From positions 1 through 38,907 of the forward strand of contig JARBAW010000043.1 of the NCBI GenBank assembly GCA_029237505.1: 38,907 nucleotides of DNA. The letters run 5' to 3'. The notes below the pieces were generated by a model that had not been told where the DNA came from, did no database searches, and worked only from the letters and a program-made list of their open reading frames with translations. This stretch comes from Nitrososphaerales archaeon (lineage in GTDB: Archaea; Thermoproteota; Nitrososphaeria; Nitrososphaerales; Nitrososphaeraceae). Position numbers and translations under genes: made by a program. Below are positions 16,982 to 25,568 of the stretch, piece after piece (the first letter of the stretch is position 1; each line of letters begins with the position of its first letter).

Positions 16982-18376
16982 TCATTCTACGTGATGCTCA
17001 TAGACCAGTTTATCATAGAACCTCACTGACTTGACATTTACAAATTCCAACATTCCATATCTGGATAATTCCCTTCCAAAGCCACTATGTTTGATACCGC
17101 CAAAAGGAACCCTCGGATCTGAGGCAACCATATTGTTTACCGTAACGATGCCACATTCAAGTTCACTTGATAGTTTCTGCGCCTTGTCTAAATCACGTGT
17201 CCAGATACTTCCACCAAGTCCGAAATCCGAATTGTTTGCTACTCGTATTGCTTCGGTCTCATCTTCAACAACCATTATTGGTGCTACGGGCCCAAAAGTT
17301 TCTTCTCGTGACACTCTCATTTGTGGGTTAACATTTTTTATTACTGTGGGTTTGTAAAAAGCACCTACACTTCCAATTCTGTGGCCTCCGGTTAATACCT
17401 CTCCACCAAGGCTTACTGCATCTTTTACCATTGAATCTATATTATCCAGACTCTTTACGCTGGAAAGTGGTCCGATATCGGTGCTGTCTGACATTGGATC
17501 TCCGACATTCAGTTTTTCTGCTTTTTGAACGAATGATTCTATGAATTCATTTGCAATTTTCTTTGAGACAATGAATCTTTTTGAGGCGACGCAGCTTTGA
17601 CCACAATTTAGAAACCTACCTTTTATTGCACCTGATGAGGCTTTCTCGATATCCGCATCGTCCAGAACAATGAAGGGATCACTTCCGCCTAACTCCAAGA
17701 CACATTTTTTCAGTCGCGACGTTGCACGTTGAGCTACTTTGGCCCCGATTTCAATACTTCCTGTAAATGTAACACCATCAATGTTTGAATCAATGAGCAT
17801 TTCTGCAATCTTTGAATTACCAATAATAGTACTAAATACACCATCAGCAGCCCCACTTTTTGAAATCGTTTTTTCAATCTCCACTCCGCACTGCATTGTT
17901 GCACTGGCAGGCTTCAATACAATTGTGTTTCCCGCCATTAAAGATGGCGCTGCAAAGCGTAACGCTTGCCAATATGGAAAATTCCACGGCATAATACTTG
18001 CAACAACGCCCAGCGGTTGAAACGTTATCATTGTCTTATTGGCATCGCTGTTCAATGATTCGTTATTAAGAAGAATGTCTCCGTTGTATGAGTAAAATTC
18101 TACAGCCCACGCGCATTTTTCTATCTCTGAACGAGATTCCTTGATGGGTTTTCCCATCTCTTCTGATGCTATTTTAGCTAAACTTTCTTTGTCTTTTCGC
18201 AATTGTTCAGCCAATCGGAGCAGTATCATTGATCTTTTGCGAATATCACCTTTCCATTCTCTAAATGCCGTTCTCGAGTTATCCACAATCTTGGTAACTT
18301 GTTCATTTGTCATATTTTCATATTCATGAATCACCCGCTCATTTGCTGGATTGACAGTTACAACAGTATTATTCAT
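16982..18376 (-). CDS. NAD(P)-dependent aldehyde dehydrogenase, probably succinate-semialdehyde dehydrogenase
   Basis: Aldehyde dehydrogenase superfamily enzyme (COG1012) oxidising an aldehyde to the acid. All core features are present: IMPWNFPYWQALRFAAPSLMAGN in the cofactor domain, FTGSIEIGAKV for NAD(P) binding, catalytic Glu in LELGGSDPFIV, catalytic Cys in NCGQSCVASKR, and the C-terminal NNSDFGLGGSIWT and PFGGIKHSGFGRE blocks. At 464 residues it is like bacterial GabD/Sad. In thaumarchaea such enzymes are usually annotated as succinate-semialdehyde dehydrogenase; the true substrate cannot be read from sequence. It is monocistronic. Confidence 0.88.
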   Translation of the reverse strand: MNNTVVTVNPANERVIHEYENMTNEQVTKIVDNSRTAFREWKGDIRKRSMILLRLAEQLRKDKESLAKIASEEMGKPIKESRSEIEKCAWAVEFYSYNGDILLNNESLNSDANKTMITFQPLGVVASIMPWNFPYWQALRFAAPSLMAGNTIVLKPASATMQCGVEIEKTISKSGAADGVFSTIIGNSKIAEMLIDSNIDGVTFTGSIEIGAKVAQRATSRLKKCVLELGGSDPFIVLDDADIEKASSGAIKGRFLNCGQSCVASKRFIVSKKIANEFIESFVQKAEKLNVGDPMSDSTDIGPLSSVKSLDNIDSMVKDAVSLGGEVLTGGHRIGSVGAFYKPTVIKNVNPQMRVSREETFGPVAPIMVVEDETEAIRVANNSDFGLGGSIWTRDLDKAQKLSSELECGIVTVNNMVASDPRVPFGGIKHSGFGRELSRYGMLEFVNVKSVRFYDKLVYEHHVE

Positions 18377-18674
18377 ATTACTAGCTAATTATTCAATAAA
18401 GCAATTAATATTCATATGCACGGCTAGATTCCTAACAAATACCAATTGTCTTTAATGTGAGTTCAATGGAGGTCAACCTGAGGCTTTTTAATATACGTAA
18501 AGAACTATATCATTTCACAATATCCAAGTTCATCAAATATATGTTACCAATTATAGGATTTACAAGGCCATGCTATTTTGATTGAATGATATCAGTATAT
18601 CAGTATTATTCATGTGCAACAAACGTGTTAGAATATTGAAAAATCTTAAATCTCGAGAGCTAGGAGATGATTAT

Positions 18675-19562
18675 ATGAACATTGGTGTAGTTGGAACTGG
18701 ACTAATGGGGTCAGCAATAGCCCACAGATTGATAGAGAGAGGTTTTCGAACATTTTTGTATAATAGGACTAAGGAAAGGGCCATGGCGCTTGTAAAAAAA
18801 GGGGCCATTCAAACTGAGTATCCTTCAGATCTTGGCAGAAAATGCGACTATGTGATCATAAGTGTCACAGATGGTATTGCGGTGAAAGAAATTCTGTTTG
18901 GTAAAAATGGACTGGTGGATAGTAAGAATAGGAAATTAATAGTCGTTGACACCAGTACGGTATTGCCAGAAGATTCCATTTATTGTGCCAATCTCATGAA
19001 AAAAAAAGGTTACTCAATAATTCAAGCTCCTATAATGGGAGGTCCAGATCCCACGATGAAGGGGGATGTAATATCTATTGTTTCTGGTAATAAGAAATCT
19101 ATTGAAAAGTCTAAAAGAATTCTGACAAGCTATAGCAAGAAAATATTTAATTTGGGAATTAAAGATGGTGCGGCTAATTTTATTAAACTTGCACTAAATC
19201 TCAACATTGCATTAATAGCGATCTCTTTGGCAGAATCGATAGTATTTGTAAAAAAATCAAGAATTGATCCCGCGATATTTCTTGAAATTCTAAATTCAAC
19301 CTATTTTAGAACAGGTCTGAGCGAAATAAAAGGACCGAAAATGGTAAAGAATAATTTTGAACCAAAATTCTTCTTGAAAAATATGCTTAAAGACATACAG
19401 TTGCTTAATGATTGCGCAAGACAAAATGGGATCACTCTTTCTTTTGCGTCACAGGCCGAACAATACTTCCGCATTGCATCCAATAAGGGTTACTCAGAAT
19501 TAGACTATACTGGAATATTGAAATTATTTGGAGAATTTAATAACCTGAAATTGTCTCGTTAG
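18675..19562 (+). CDS. 3-hydroxyisobutyrate-dehydrogenase-family NAD(P)-dependent oxidoreductase
   Basis: A beta-hydroxyacid dehydrogenase (6-phosphogluconate dehydrogenase-like fold). The Rossmann motif VVGTGLMGSAIAHRL is at the very N-terminus of the chosen start, ATG 18675, which has AGGAG eight bases upstream. The ORF track start at 18582 adds 31 residues of unrelated sequence. APIMGGPDPTMKGD corresponds to the substrate-binding DAPVSGG block, and the GAANFIKLALNL segment contains the catalytic Lys. The all-helical C-terminal domain completes 295 residues. Family members reduce small semialdehydes such as succinic or glyoxylic; specificity is not predictable here. The neighbouring divergent aldehyde dehydrogenase suggests semialdehyde metabolism. 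Confidence 0.85.
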   Translation: MNIGVVGTGLMGSAIAHRLIERGFRTFLYNRTKERAMALVKKGAIQTEYPSDLGRKCDYVIISVTDGIAVKEILFGKNGLVDSKNRKLIVVDTSTVLPEDSIYCANLMKKKGYSIIQAPIMGGPDPTMKGDVISIVSGNKKSIEKSKRILTSYSKKIFNLGIKDGAANFIKLALNLNIALIAISLAESIVFVKKSRIDPAIFLEILNSTYFRTGLSEIKGPKMVKNNFEPKFFLKNMLKDIQLLNDCARQNGITLSFASQAEQYFRIASNKGYSELDYTGILKLFGEFNNLKLSR

Positions 19563-19793
19563 TATGGGCATCTTGAAATAAGATAGATATTGACAAGCTA
19601 TCCAGGGAATTTACAGCAAGCGTGATGTAATGGTTGACACAATTTGATTTACAAAATAATTAAAACAGATCTTCATTGTTAACTATTGAGATGAATCACT
19701 AGGTTTTTATTCTGCTTAGAAGGAATTTTAACAGAGGTTTTTAAATTAGGTAAAAGAAAGGTACTAAGCGAATCTGATCTTAAGGAATTAGTT

Positions 19794-20051
19794 ATGCCTC
19801 AACAAGGCGAACTTCTTGGGCGTGTCATAAAATTAGTTGGTGGAGATAACATCATTGTGAAATGTACGGATGGCAAAGTCAGAACATGTAGAATTAGAGG
19901 AAAGATAAAGAGACGTATGTGGATCAGAGAACATGATCTAGTGCTAATAGCACCGTGGGACTTTCAAACAGACAAAGCGGACATTGTCTGGAGATATATT
20001 TCAGCTCATGCTGAAAAGCTCCAAAAAGATGGCTTACTAGAAGGAATTTAG
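19794..20051 (+). CDS. eif1A: Translation initiation factor aIF1A
   Basis: Archaeal/eukaryotic eIF1A binds the ribosomal A site during initiation and helps start-codon selection. The OB-fold is clear: GELLGRVIKLVGGDNIIVKCTDGKVRTCRIRGKIKRRMWIREHDLVLI. ATG 19794 gives 85 residues, with only five residues before the OB-fold. Reading continues in frame upstream through LGKRKVLSESDLKELV, which resembles the basic N-terminal tail of the family, but no ATG, GTG or TTG codon opens it. A TATA-like TTTTTAAATTA lies about 50 nt before the ATG, so the mRNA may have a short leader with GGA upstream of the start. Confidence 0.93.
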   Translation: MPQQGELLGRVIKLVGGDNIIVKCTDGKVRTCRIRGKIKRRMWIREHDLVLIAPWDFQTDKADIVWRYISAHAEKLQKDGLLEGI

Positions 20052-20067
20052 AAAAAATTCAAAGTTG

Positions 20068-21213
20068 TTACTTTTCGTCTTTGGGATAATTGCCAATTAT
20101 CTTGCCATCGAAATCTAGTAAAGTGATTCTTATCTTTAATTGAGATTGTGAGTATTTGGTCAAATGTACGTAGACCTCTTTACACAGATTGTCATAAAAA
20201 GAGTTCAATCCGGACTTATCAATCAATTCGCTAACATGTCGCGCAGTATTTGCTTCCTTTATCTGCGTTACAAGCTCACTATTAGCGCCACACTTACCAG
20301 CTAAATCCGCCAGAAAATTCATATCGACATGAGAACCCTTTACATGTGTTTGCTTTATCCCCATAGCCATTTTTGTTAGTTTACCAATAAAGCCTACTAC
20401 GTATGCGTTCTTTATTTGCTTGATAGCACACTGCTTGATTCCGAATCCGATAAAGTCTCCAATTTGAATGTAAGCATGATCATCTATTGCGGTTCCGTAA
20501 ATTGCACGCGCAAAGTCTTCACTCCTTCCTCCAGTAGTTAGAATAACAGAATCAGAACCCATCGCTCTAGATACGTCAATGCTCTGCCGAATTGAAGCTG
20601 CAAAGGATGCAGTAGAGTATGGTATTACTATTCCAGTTGTTCCTAAAATTGATATACCTCCGAGTATACCTAATCTGGGATTATCGGTTTTCTTGGCAAT
20701 TTCCTGTCCTTTTGGTACACTTATAATTATCGATAATCCATAGGCCTTCTTGTCTTGTTGATTTAATATTTCTTCAACTGCACGATAAATCATTTTTAAT
20801 GGAGTGGGATTGATAGCAGCCTTACCAATTTCCAGTCCCAGTCCCGGTTTAGTAACTCTACCTACACCAATTCCACCATCAATAACTATCTTGTCCGTCG
20901 ATTCCAATAGTGATACTGTTGAACAAATTTCGGCTCCATTGGTAACATCCGGGTCATCACCCCCGTCCTTAATGACTGCAGCCGTAACCGATTTATCATT
21001 ATCTTGATTTGTCCAGGAGATGTCTATTGTTATTTGTTTATCTTTTGGTAGAGAAACGTTTACTTTTAATAGTTTTTTATTGTTAAGTAGAGCTGAAAGT
21101 GCGGCCTTAGTTGCAGCTGCGGCACAGGTACCGGTTGTATATCCGGTTCGAAGCGATTTTCTTTTACCAACAGGTAGATCATTTTCTTTGATATCATCTG
21201 TGCTTTGGAACAT
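20068..21213 (-). CDS. cbiD: Cobalt-precorrin-5B (C1)-methyltransferase CbiD
   Basis: Methylates C1 of cobalt-precorrin-5B with SAM in the anaerobic (early cobalt insertion) route to cobalamin. The family start GYTTGTCAAAATKAAL, the DPDVTNGAEICSTV block, the glycine-rich GGIGVGRVTKPGLGLEIGKAAINP block and GILGGISILGTTGIV are all present. Length 381 is standard. It is 13 bp downstream of an SDR gene on the same strand, suggesting an operon, although other cob/cbi genes are not adjacent. cobO lies 6 kb away. Confidence 0.95.
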   Translation of the reverse strand: MFQSTDDIKENDLPVGKRKSLRTGYTTGTCAAAATKAALSALLNNKKLLKVNVSLPKDKQITIDISWTNQDNDKSVTAAVIKDGGDDPDVTNGAEICSTVSLLESTDKIVIDGGIGVGRVTKPGLGLEIGKAAINPTPLKMIYRAVEEILNQQDKKAYGLSIIISVPKGQEIAKKTDNPRLGILGGISILGTTGIVIPYSTASFAASIRQSIDVSRAMGSDSVILTTGGRSEDFARAIYGTAIDDHAYIQIGDFIGFGIKQCAIKQIKNAYVVGFIGKLTKMAMGIKQTHVKGSHVDMNFLADLAGKCGANSELVTQIKEANTARHVSELIDKSGLNSFYDNLCKEVYVHLTKYSQSQLKIRITLLDFDGKIIGNYPKDEK

Positions 21214-21226
21214 ACATTTTCTCTCT

Positions 21227-21979
21227 TTAAATAACTAATTTACCTCCGTCAATAATAAGAGTATTTCCAGTAGAGAAGGTAAAATTTTCTCCTGCAATTG
21301 AAGCAATACTTTTTGCAATTTCTTCAGGTCTACCCAATCTTTTCAAGGTATTTTCATTTCTTGCTTTTTGTAATTCACTTTTTGAAAGAGATTTGCGCAT
21401 CGCTTGCGTATCTACGTCTCCCAAGGCAATTGAATATGATCTGATGTTATATTGACCATATTCTAGTGCGATATGCTTAGTTAGGCCAATCAATCCCGCC
21501 TTTGCTATTGTGTAAGGCGAACCGTATGAATGTCCTGAAATTGCAGGAGTTGACGCGATATTAATGATTACTCCCTTACTTTTCTTCATCATGATTTTCA
21601 AAATTTCCTTGGAAATTCGGAATGAGCCGATCAGATCAACTTGAAGAATATTCAGCAATTGCTTGTCAGTAATGTCATGTACCTTCTTAAACCAAATATC
21701 TCTTTCAAATGGAAATCCGGCATTATTTACCAATATGTCAATCGTATCGAAATCTTTTGAAATATGTTTAAAAAATTGGGCTACGCTTTTCGGTTTGCTA
21801 ACATCCAGTTCGAATCCATAACAATTCTTACCTATCATATTACAGCCGATCTCCAGCTTTGGTCTCTTTCTAGAAGTAATGATAACAACTGATCCATTTC
21901 TTGCTAATTCCTTTGCAATTTCTAATCCCAGTCCTCCAGCTCCACCAGTTACAATACTCACTTTTCCATCAAGAGACAA
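21227..21979 (-). CDS. Short-chain dehydrogenase/reductase (SDR)
   Basis: Classical SDR of 250 residues. The cofactor loop TGGAGGLGLEIAKEL, the NNAG motif (ILVNNAGFPF), the catalytic Ser in INIASTPAISG and YTIAK (Tyr-x3-Lys) are all in place. The ending GNTLIIDGGKLVI is typical of the FabG-like branch. After the first beta-strand TSRKRPK supplies basic residues, hinting at NADP(H). It is transcribed just ahead of cbiD. Whether it takes part in corrin synthesis or is only co-transcribed cannot be told; 3-oxoacyl or sugar reductase activities are equally possible. Confidence 0.85.
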   Translation of the reverse strand: MSLDGKVSIVTGGAGGLGLEIAKELARNGSVVIITSRKRPKLEIGCNMIGKNCYGFELDVSKPKSVAQFFKHISKDFDTIDILVNNAGFPFERDIWFKKVHDITDKQLLNILQVDLIGSFRISKEILKIMMKKSKGVIINIASTPAISGHSYGSPYTIAKAGLIGLTKHIALEYGQYNIRSYSIALGDVDTQAMRKSLSKSELQKARNENTLKRLGRPEEIAKSIASIAGENFTFSTGNTLIIDGGKLVI

Positions 21980-22052
21980 CGATCCTAGATTGGTTGGTTG
22001 GATATTTTAATTGTTATCCATAAGATAACATTATTCGCATTACATGATAACC

Positions 22053-22066
22053 TTTTAATTAAATAT
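22053..22066 (+). promoter_or_regulatory. TATA box of rio2
   Basis: TTTTAATTAAATAT is centred about 26 nt upstream of the TTG codon at 22086, placing initiation on the start codon. It supports the TTG start and a leaderless transcript for the RIO kinase gene. Confidence 0.5.
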
Positions 22067-22085
22067 TATCGGTAGATGCTTTCAG

Positions 22086-22964
22086 TTGTCTTCTTTTTCA
22101 AAGGCAGGTCACCTAGTTTCATTATTAAATAAGAGTGATTTTAAAATCTTAAAGGTATTTGCTTCGTCTTTGAAAAATCGTCAAGTTTTGAATCTTACCA
22201 CTCTTAGTCAATATTCAAGCCTAGGACAAGGCTTGATTGAACATCATCTGGAACGGCTTGTCAAGTTTGGATTGATAAGTAAAAGCAACTTGGGATATAC
22301 GTTGTTGGTAACAGGTTTAGATATTTACGTACTAAAAATTCTTTCAAACAAGAATATAATAACAGCACTTGGACCTCAAGTAGGTATCGGAAAAGAAGCG
22401 GAAGTTTATCTAGCTCGGGATTCGTCAGATCAGAATCGTGTCTTAAAGATGTTCCGACTTGGAAGATCTAGTTTCAAGCAAATAAAGAGAAAACGAGATG
22501 TGAACACGGCTATTAATAGTTGGTTACTTTTGAATATTGATACGGCCAAGAAAGAATATGATATATTGACGAATCTTAAAGATTCGAGTAATTCTTTTCC
22601 TAATCCCCTGTGCAGGTCATTCCACTGCATTGTTATGGATGCTATTTATGGGAATAGATTATCTGATACTGAAAATCTCAATGACCCAGAACTAGTCTTT
22701 GACCGGATAATCGACAACATTACAATTGCATATCACAAAGGATACATAAATGGCGATCTTAATGAGTACAACATACTCGTAGATGATGATAATGTCTCTA
22801 TCTTGGATTGGCCCCAAGCCGTTAAAATTGATGCTATCAATGCCGACGCTGTCCTGACAAGAGATATACAAAATATTACAAAATACTTCTCAAAGAAATT
22901 TGGTATTGAAAAAGATTCACATAAAATAATTGGCAATGTAAAGCGAAATGCCTCAAAAACTTAG
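22086..22964 (+). CDS. rio2: RIO2-type atypical serine kinase/ATPase
   Basis: RIO2 acts in maturation of the small ribosomal subunit. Residues 1-85 form the RIO2-specific winged helix (LKVFASSLKNRQVLNLTTLSQYSSLGQGLIEHHLERLVKFGLI). The kinase domain has the flexible P-loop GIGKEAEVYLA, catalytic loop YINGDLNEYNILV and the metal-binding ILDWPQAV (the usual DFPQ appears as DWPQ). The N-terminal winged helix separates it from RIO1. The start is TTG 22086, backed by TATA spacing. The gene is divergent from the SDR-cbiD operon and converges on metK. Confidence 0.9.
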   Translation: MSSFSKAGHLVSLLNKSDFKILKVFASSLKNRQVLNLTTLSQYSSLGQGLIEHHLERLVKFGLISKSNLGYTLLVTGLDIYVLKILSNKNIITALGPQVGIGKEAEVYLARDSSDQNRVLKMFRLGRSSFKQIKRKRDVNTAINSWLLLNIDTAKKEYDILTNLKDSSNSFPNPLCRSFHCIVMDAIYGNRLSDTENLNDPELVFDRIIDNITIAYHKGYINGDLNEYNILVDDDNVSILDWPQAVKIDAINADAVLTRDIQNITKYFSKKFGIEKDSHKIIGNVKRNASKT

Positions 22965-22986
22965 AACGCAACACATGCAAGCGAAC

Positions 22987-24132
22987 TTAGATTCTAAATG
23001 AACTTGACTTGTCGGTTTTCTCCCAGGTAAAGTCAGGTTCATTCCTTCCAAAATGTCCATATGCAGCAGTCTTCCTATAAATCGGTCTTTTAAGATGTAA
23101 CGTTTCTATTATCCCTAAAGGTGTAGTATCAAAAATTTCTCTCACCTGTGATTCAATCTTTTCTTCATCAACTTTTCCAGTATTAAAAGTGTCAACCATG
23201 ATTGAAACAGGTTCAGCTACTCCTATGGCGTATGCAAGTTGAACTTCGCATTTTGAGGCCAAACCAGCTGCTACAATGTTCTTTGCAACGTATCTTGCCA
23301 TGTAACATGCAGATCTATCTACCTTGGATGGATCCTTGCCCGAAAAGGCACCTCCTCCATGTCTGCCCATACCTCCATAAGTATCCGCAATTATCTTTCT
23401 CCCAGTTAATCCGGTATCACCGACAGGACCTCCTATGACAAACCTGCCAGTTGGATTTACTAAAAATTTTGTTGAATCATTTATTAGATCTTCACAAACT
23501 GGTTTTATCACTTTTGAAATAACTTCTTCCCTAACTTGAGATATTGTAATGTCTTCAGTATGCTGGGTAGAAACAACCACCGTGTCAATTTTCTTTGGAA
23601 TTGAACCTTCATAAATAACAGAAACCTGAGATTTCCCATCTGGTCCCATCCAATCCAGGGTTCTTTCTTTTCTCACAGTAGCCAACTTCATGGTTAGTTT
23701 ATGCGCCAATGTAATGGGCAGTGGCATAAATTCAGGTGTTTCATTTGTTGCATATCCAAACATTAATCCTTGATCACCCGCTCCTTGTACACCATTCTCA
23801 TTTTTAGAAACACCCATAGATATATCAGGACTCTGTTCGTGGATGGAAGTTAGAACAGAGCAGCTGTTTCCATCAAAACCATATTTCAATCCATCATATC
23901 CTATATTCTTCAAAGTCTTTCTAACAACATCTTGAGCGTCAATTCTTGCATTGGAAGTCACTTCTCCAGCTACAAATACGATGCCAGTTGTGGTCATAGC
24001 TTCAACTGCAACTCTCGCATCTGGATCTTGGGATATTATTTCATCAAGAATTGAATCTGATACCTGATCACATATCTTATCTGGATGACCTTCAGTCACG
24101 CTTTCAGAAGTAAAAAGATAACGTCTTGCCAT
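22987..24132 (-). CDS. metK: S-adenosylmethionine synthetase, bacterial-type MetK
   Basis: Forms SAM from methionine and ATP. Signatures are those of the bacterial/eukaryotic [24 protein letters not shown] at the N-terminus, [12 protein letters not shown], and [17 protein letters not shown]. Most archaea instead carry the divergent archaeal MAT (COG1812), which has different motifs, so this gene is probably an old acquisition from bacteria. Length 381 is normal. It follows the LSm gene by 38 bp and is likely co-transcribed. A 7-bp hairpin lies between them. Confidence 0.96.
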   Translation of the reverse strand: MARRYLFTSESVTEGHPDKICDQVSDSILDEIISQDPDARVAVEAMTTTGIVFVAGEVTSNARIDAQDVVRKTLKNIGYDGLKYGFDGNSCSVLTSIHEQSPDISMGVSKNENGVQGAGDQGLMFGYATNETPEFMPLPITLAHKLTMKLATVRKERTLDWMGPDGKSQVSVIYEGSIPKKIDTVVVSTQHTEDITISQVREEVISKVIKPVCEDLINDSTKFLVNPTGRFVIGGPVGDTGLTGRKIIADTYGGMGRHGGGAFSGKDPSKVDRSACYMARYVAKNIVAAGLASKCEVQLAYAIGVAEPVSIMVDTFNTGKVDEEKIESQVREIFDTTPLGIIETLHLKRPIYRKTAAYGHFGRNEPDFTWEKTDKSSSFRI

Positions 24133-24158
24133 TTTTGGTCACGCCAAATCCCATGAGT

Positions 24159-24178
24159 ATCTCTATTTTTTTAGAGAT
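24159..24178 (-). repeat. Inverted repeat between LSm gene and metK
   Basis: ATCTCTA and TAGAGAT form a perfect 7-bp stem with a six-base homopolymer loop, enclosing the LSm stop codon. Read on the transcribed minus strand the loop is A6 and no T-run follows, so it is not a typical terminator. It might be a processing or stability element that sets different LSm and metK levels. Confidence 0.4.
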
Positions 24179-24419
24179 CCTTTTCTATTTTAATGAATAA
24201 TACATTGTTTCCGCGAATAACTACTTTCCCATAATTTGCAACGGGATTTGCGCCATTAAATTCTTCTGCATCCAACAAAATTAAATTCATGTATGAATCT
24301 ACATTATTCATTCGGCCTCTGTACTCCAGCTCATTTTTAAGCCTGACAGATACTTTCATATTTAATGAACGCTGCAAAATTGTTAGCGGTCTTTTTGGTT
24401 GCTGTGGAGATGATGACAT
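24171..24419 (-). CDS. LSm/Sm-like RNA-binding protein
   Basis: Small archaeal Sm-like protein (82 residues) expected to assemble into a heptameric ring that binds U-rich RNA and participates in RNA processing. Sm1 is seen in VRLKNELEYRGRMNNVDSYMNLILLDAEE and Sm2 in YGKVVIRGNNVLFIKIE. The N-terminus has a short proline- and serine-rich tail (SSSPQQPKRP). Its promoter lies in the region shared with the divergent RecA-fold gene. metK follows on the same strand. Confidence 0.93.
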   Translation of the reverse strand: MSSSPQQPKRPLTILQRSLNMKVSVRLKNELEYRGRMNNVDSYMNLILLDAEEFNGANPVANYGKVVIRGNNVLFIKIEKDL

Positions 24420-24490
24420 ATTAGGTTTTCACTTTTGTTTTCAAAAAATAAGATCGACAATAAAAAGTTTCTCCCAGACCGTCTCACTTT

Positions 24491-24501
24491 GTATATAAAT
24501 A
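24491..24501 (+). promoter_or_regulatory. TATA box of the RecA-fold gene
   Basis: GTATATAAATA, a near-ideal archaeal TATA element, is centred about 24 nt before ATG 24520. This points to a leaderless transcript. Confidence 0.6.
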
Positions 24502-24519
24502 ATTGTAGAGTTTAATTTT

Positions 24520-25221
24520 ATGACTAAAATTACAACAGGGTCAGATGCAATTGATGGCATACTTGGAGGCGGAATTAGAACTGGTTTAGTTACGAACATC
24601 TTATCTGATTCCAGATATGCACGATCTGGTTTGTCCTACTCTCTATGTGTGAATGCTGCAATACATCACAAAGATTCAGCGATAATATTTGGAGACACAC
24701 AAGGATTTTTTAGACCGGAGAAAATTATTTCATTTATCAAGAAAAAACAAGAATCAGACTACATTCTTCATCAAATTAGAAGCATCCGGTTGATGTCAAC
24801 AAATGTTCAAATGGTTCTAGTAAATTATGCTCTGCGACTACATCCTATGCTTATAATTATTGATAATTTTAGTTATTTATTTTTGAACGAAAGCAAAAAG
24901 TCACTATCAACACAATTCCGACTAAGAAAACATTTGCACGATCTTGCTATCTGCGCAATGGAAAACGATATTGCAATTGTAATCACAAATTCAAATTCTT
25001 CAAAAAGAGAAAATAAAAGATCTGAGGACATTTTTGAAAAAAGAATAACTTCATTTAACGAATTATTGAATAGCATAATTTCCAATTACACACATGTGAC
25101 TTTGGAACTGAAGGCCGTAAGGAATAATTTACCAAGATACTCTGCTGGATTACTGAAACCGGTGACGTCCACAAAATCTTATTTTTTGGTGGGGCCTGAT
25201 GGATTGTATGATTGCCAATAA
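24520..25221 (+). CDS. RadA/RadB-like RecA-fold protein with degenerate Walker A
   Basis: A 233-residue single-domain member of the RadA/RadB/KaiC group. The N-terminal TGSDAIDGILGGGIRTGLVTNI matches the archaeal recombinase pattern (LDxLLGGGIETGxITE). Where RadA has GSGKTQL, this protein reads YARSGLS, so the lysine and the GK[ST] are gone. The Walker B-like strand PMLIIIDNFSYLF is kept, as is the later VTLELKAVRNNLPRYSAG segment corresponding to the C-terminal strands. It therefore probably does not hydrolyse ATP in the normal way and may be a recombination mediator like Rad51 paralogues. No partner gene is adjacent. Confidence 0.75.
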   Translation: MTKITTGSDAIDGILGGGIRTGLVTNILSDSRYARSGLSYSLCVNAAIHHKDSAIIFGDTQGFFRPEKIISFIKKKQESDYILHQIRSIRLMSTNVQMVLVNYALRLHPMLIIIDNFSYLFLNESKKSLSTQFRLRKHLHDLAICAMENDIAIVITNSNSSKRENKRSEDIFEKRITSFNELLNSIISNYTHVTLELKAVRNNLPRYSAGLLKPVTSTKSYFLVGPDGLYDCQ

Positions 25222-25568
25222 TTTTTTCAATAATACAAATGTATCATTGGGACAATGAAAAAGATCTTTGAATTTCTGCGTAAGTGATGACATTTGACCC
25301 AATACCATAGGACTGATTTCACAAGAATTACATTTCTATTTTGAATACTTATATTATCTTGAAGAAAATTACATAATTAATCACTAAAATGTTCCAATTT
25401 CTTCTCTATAATTATATTGGGAGAAACATTTATTAAGATTTTTTCTACGTTATTACATAAAAAGATGCAAATGGAGATCTTCCATATCTTTAAACGATAG
25501 GAAGCACGACTCCATTCCATCTTCACGGAAGGTCAAAATCTATATTCAAGAATTTTTATGAATGGTAA
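25222..25568 (+). other. 347-bp non-coding gap with a strongly structured segment
   Basis: No protein gene of note lies in this gap. The first two thirds are AT-rich with TATA-like sequences (CTATAATTATA near 25406, CATTTATTAA at 25427-25436). The final part (25471-25533) contains several complementary segments, described separately. TCTATATTC (25539-25547) is centred about 26 nt before the GTG start of the dUTPase gene and is probably that gene's own TATA box. Confidence 0.5.
25471..25533 (+). ncRNA. Structured element, candidate small RNA or leader upstream of dUTPase
   Basis: ATGGAG (25471) pairs perfectly with CTCCAT (25510-25515). Inside, CTTCC-a-TATC pairs with GATA-GGAAG around loop TTTAAAC (25479-25504). 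A third hairpin ATCTTC-acg-GAAGGT follows (25519-25533, one G-U pair). ATGGA can alternatively pair with TCCAT at 25481-25485 or 25516-25520, so competing folds exist. An upstream TATA (25427-25436) predicts initiation near 25457. No known RNA family is recognised, and strand is inferred from the neighbouring gene and promoter. Confidence 0.35.

Noticed and set aside
25285-25322. C/D-box sRNA-like motifs (GTGATGA followed 22 nt later by CTGA)
   Set aside because: Internal D' and C' boxes are missing and the flanking stem has only two or three pairs, so a C/D guide RNA cannot be supported.
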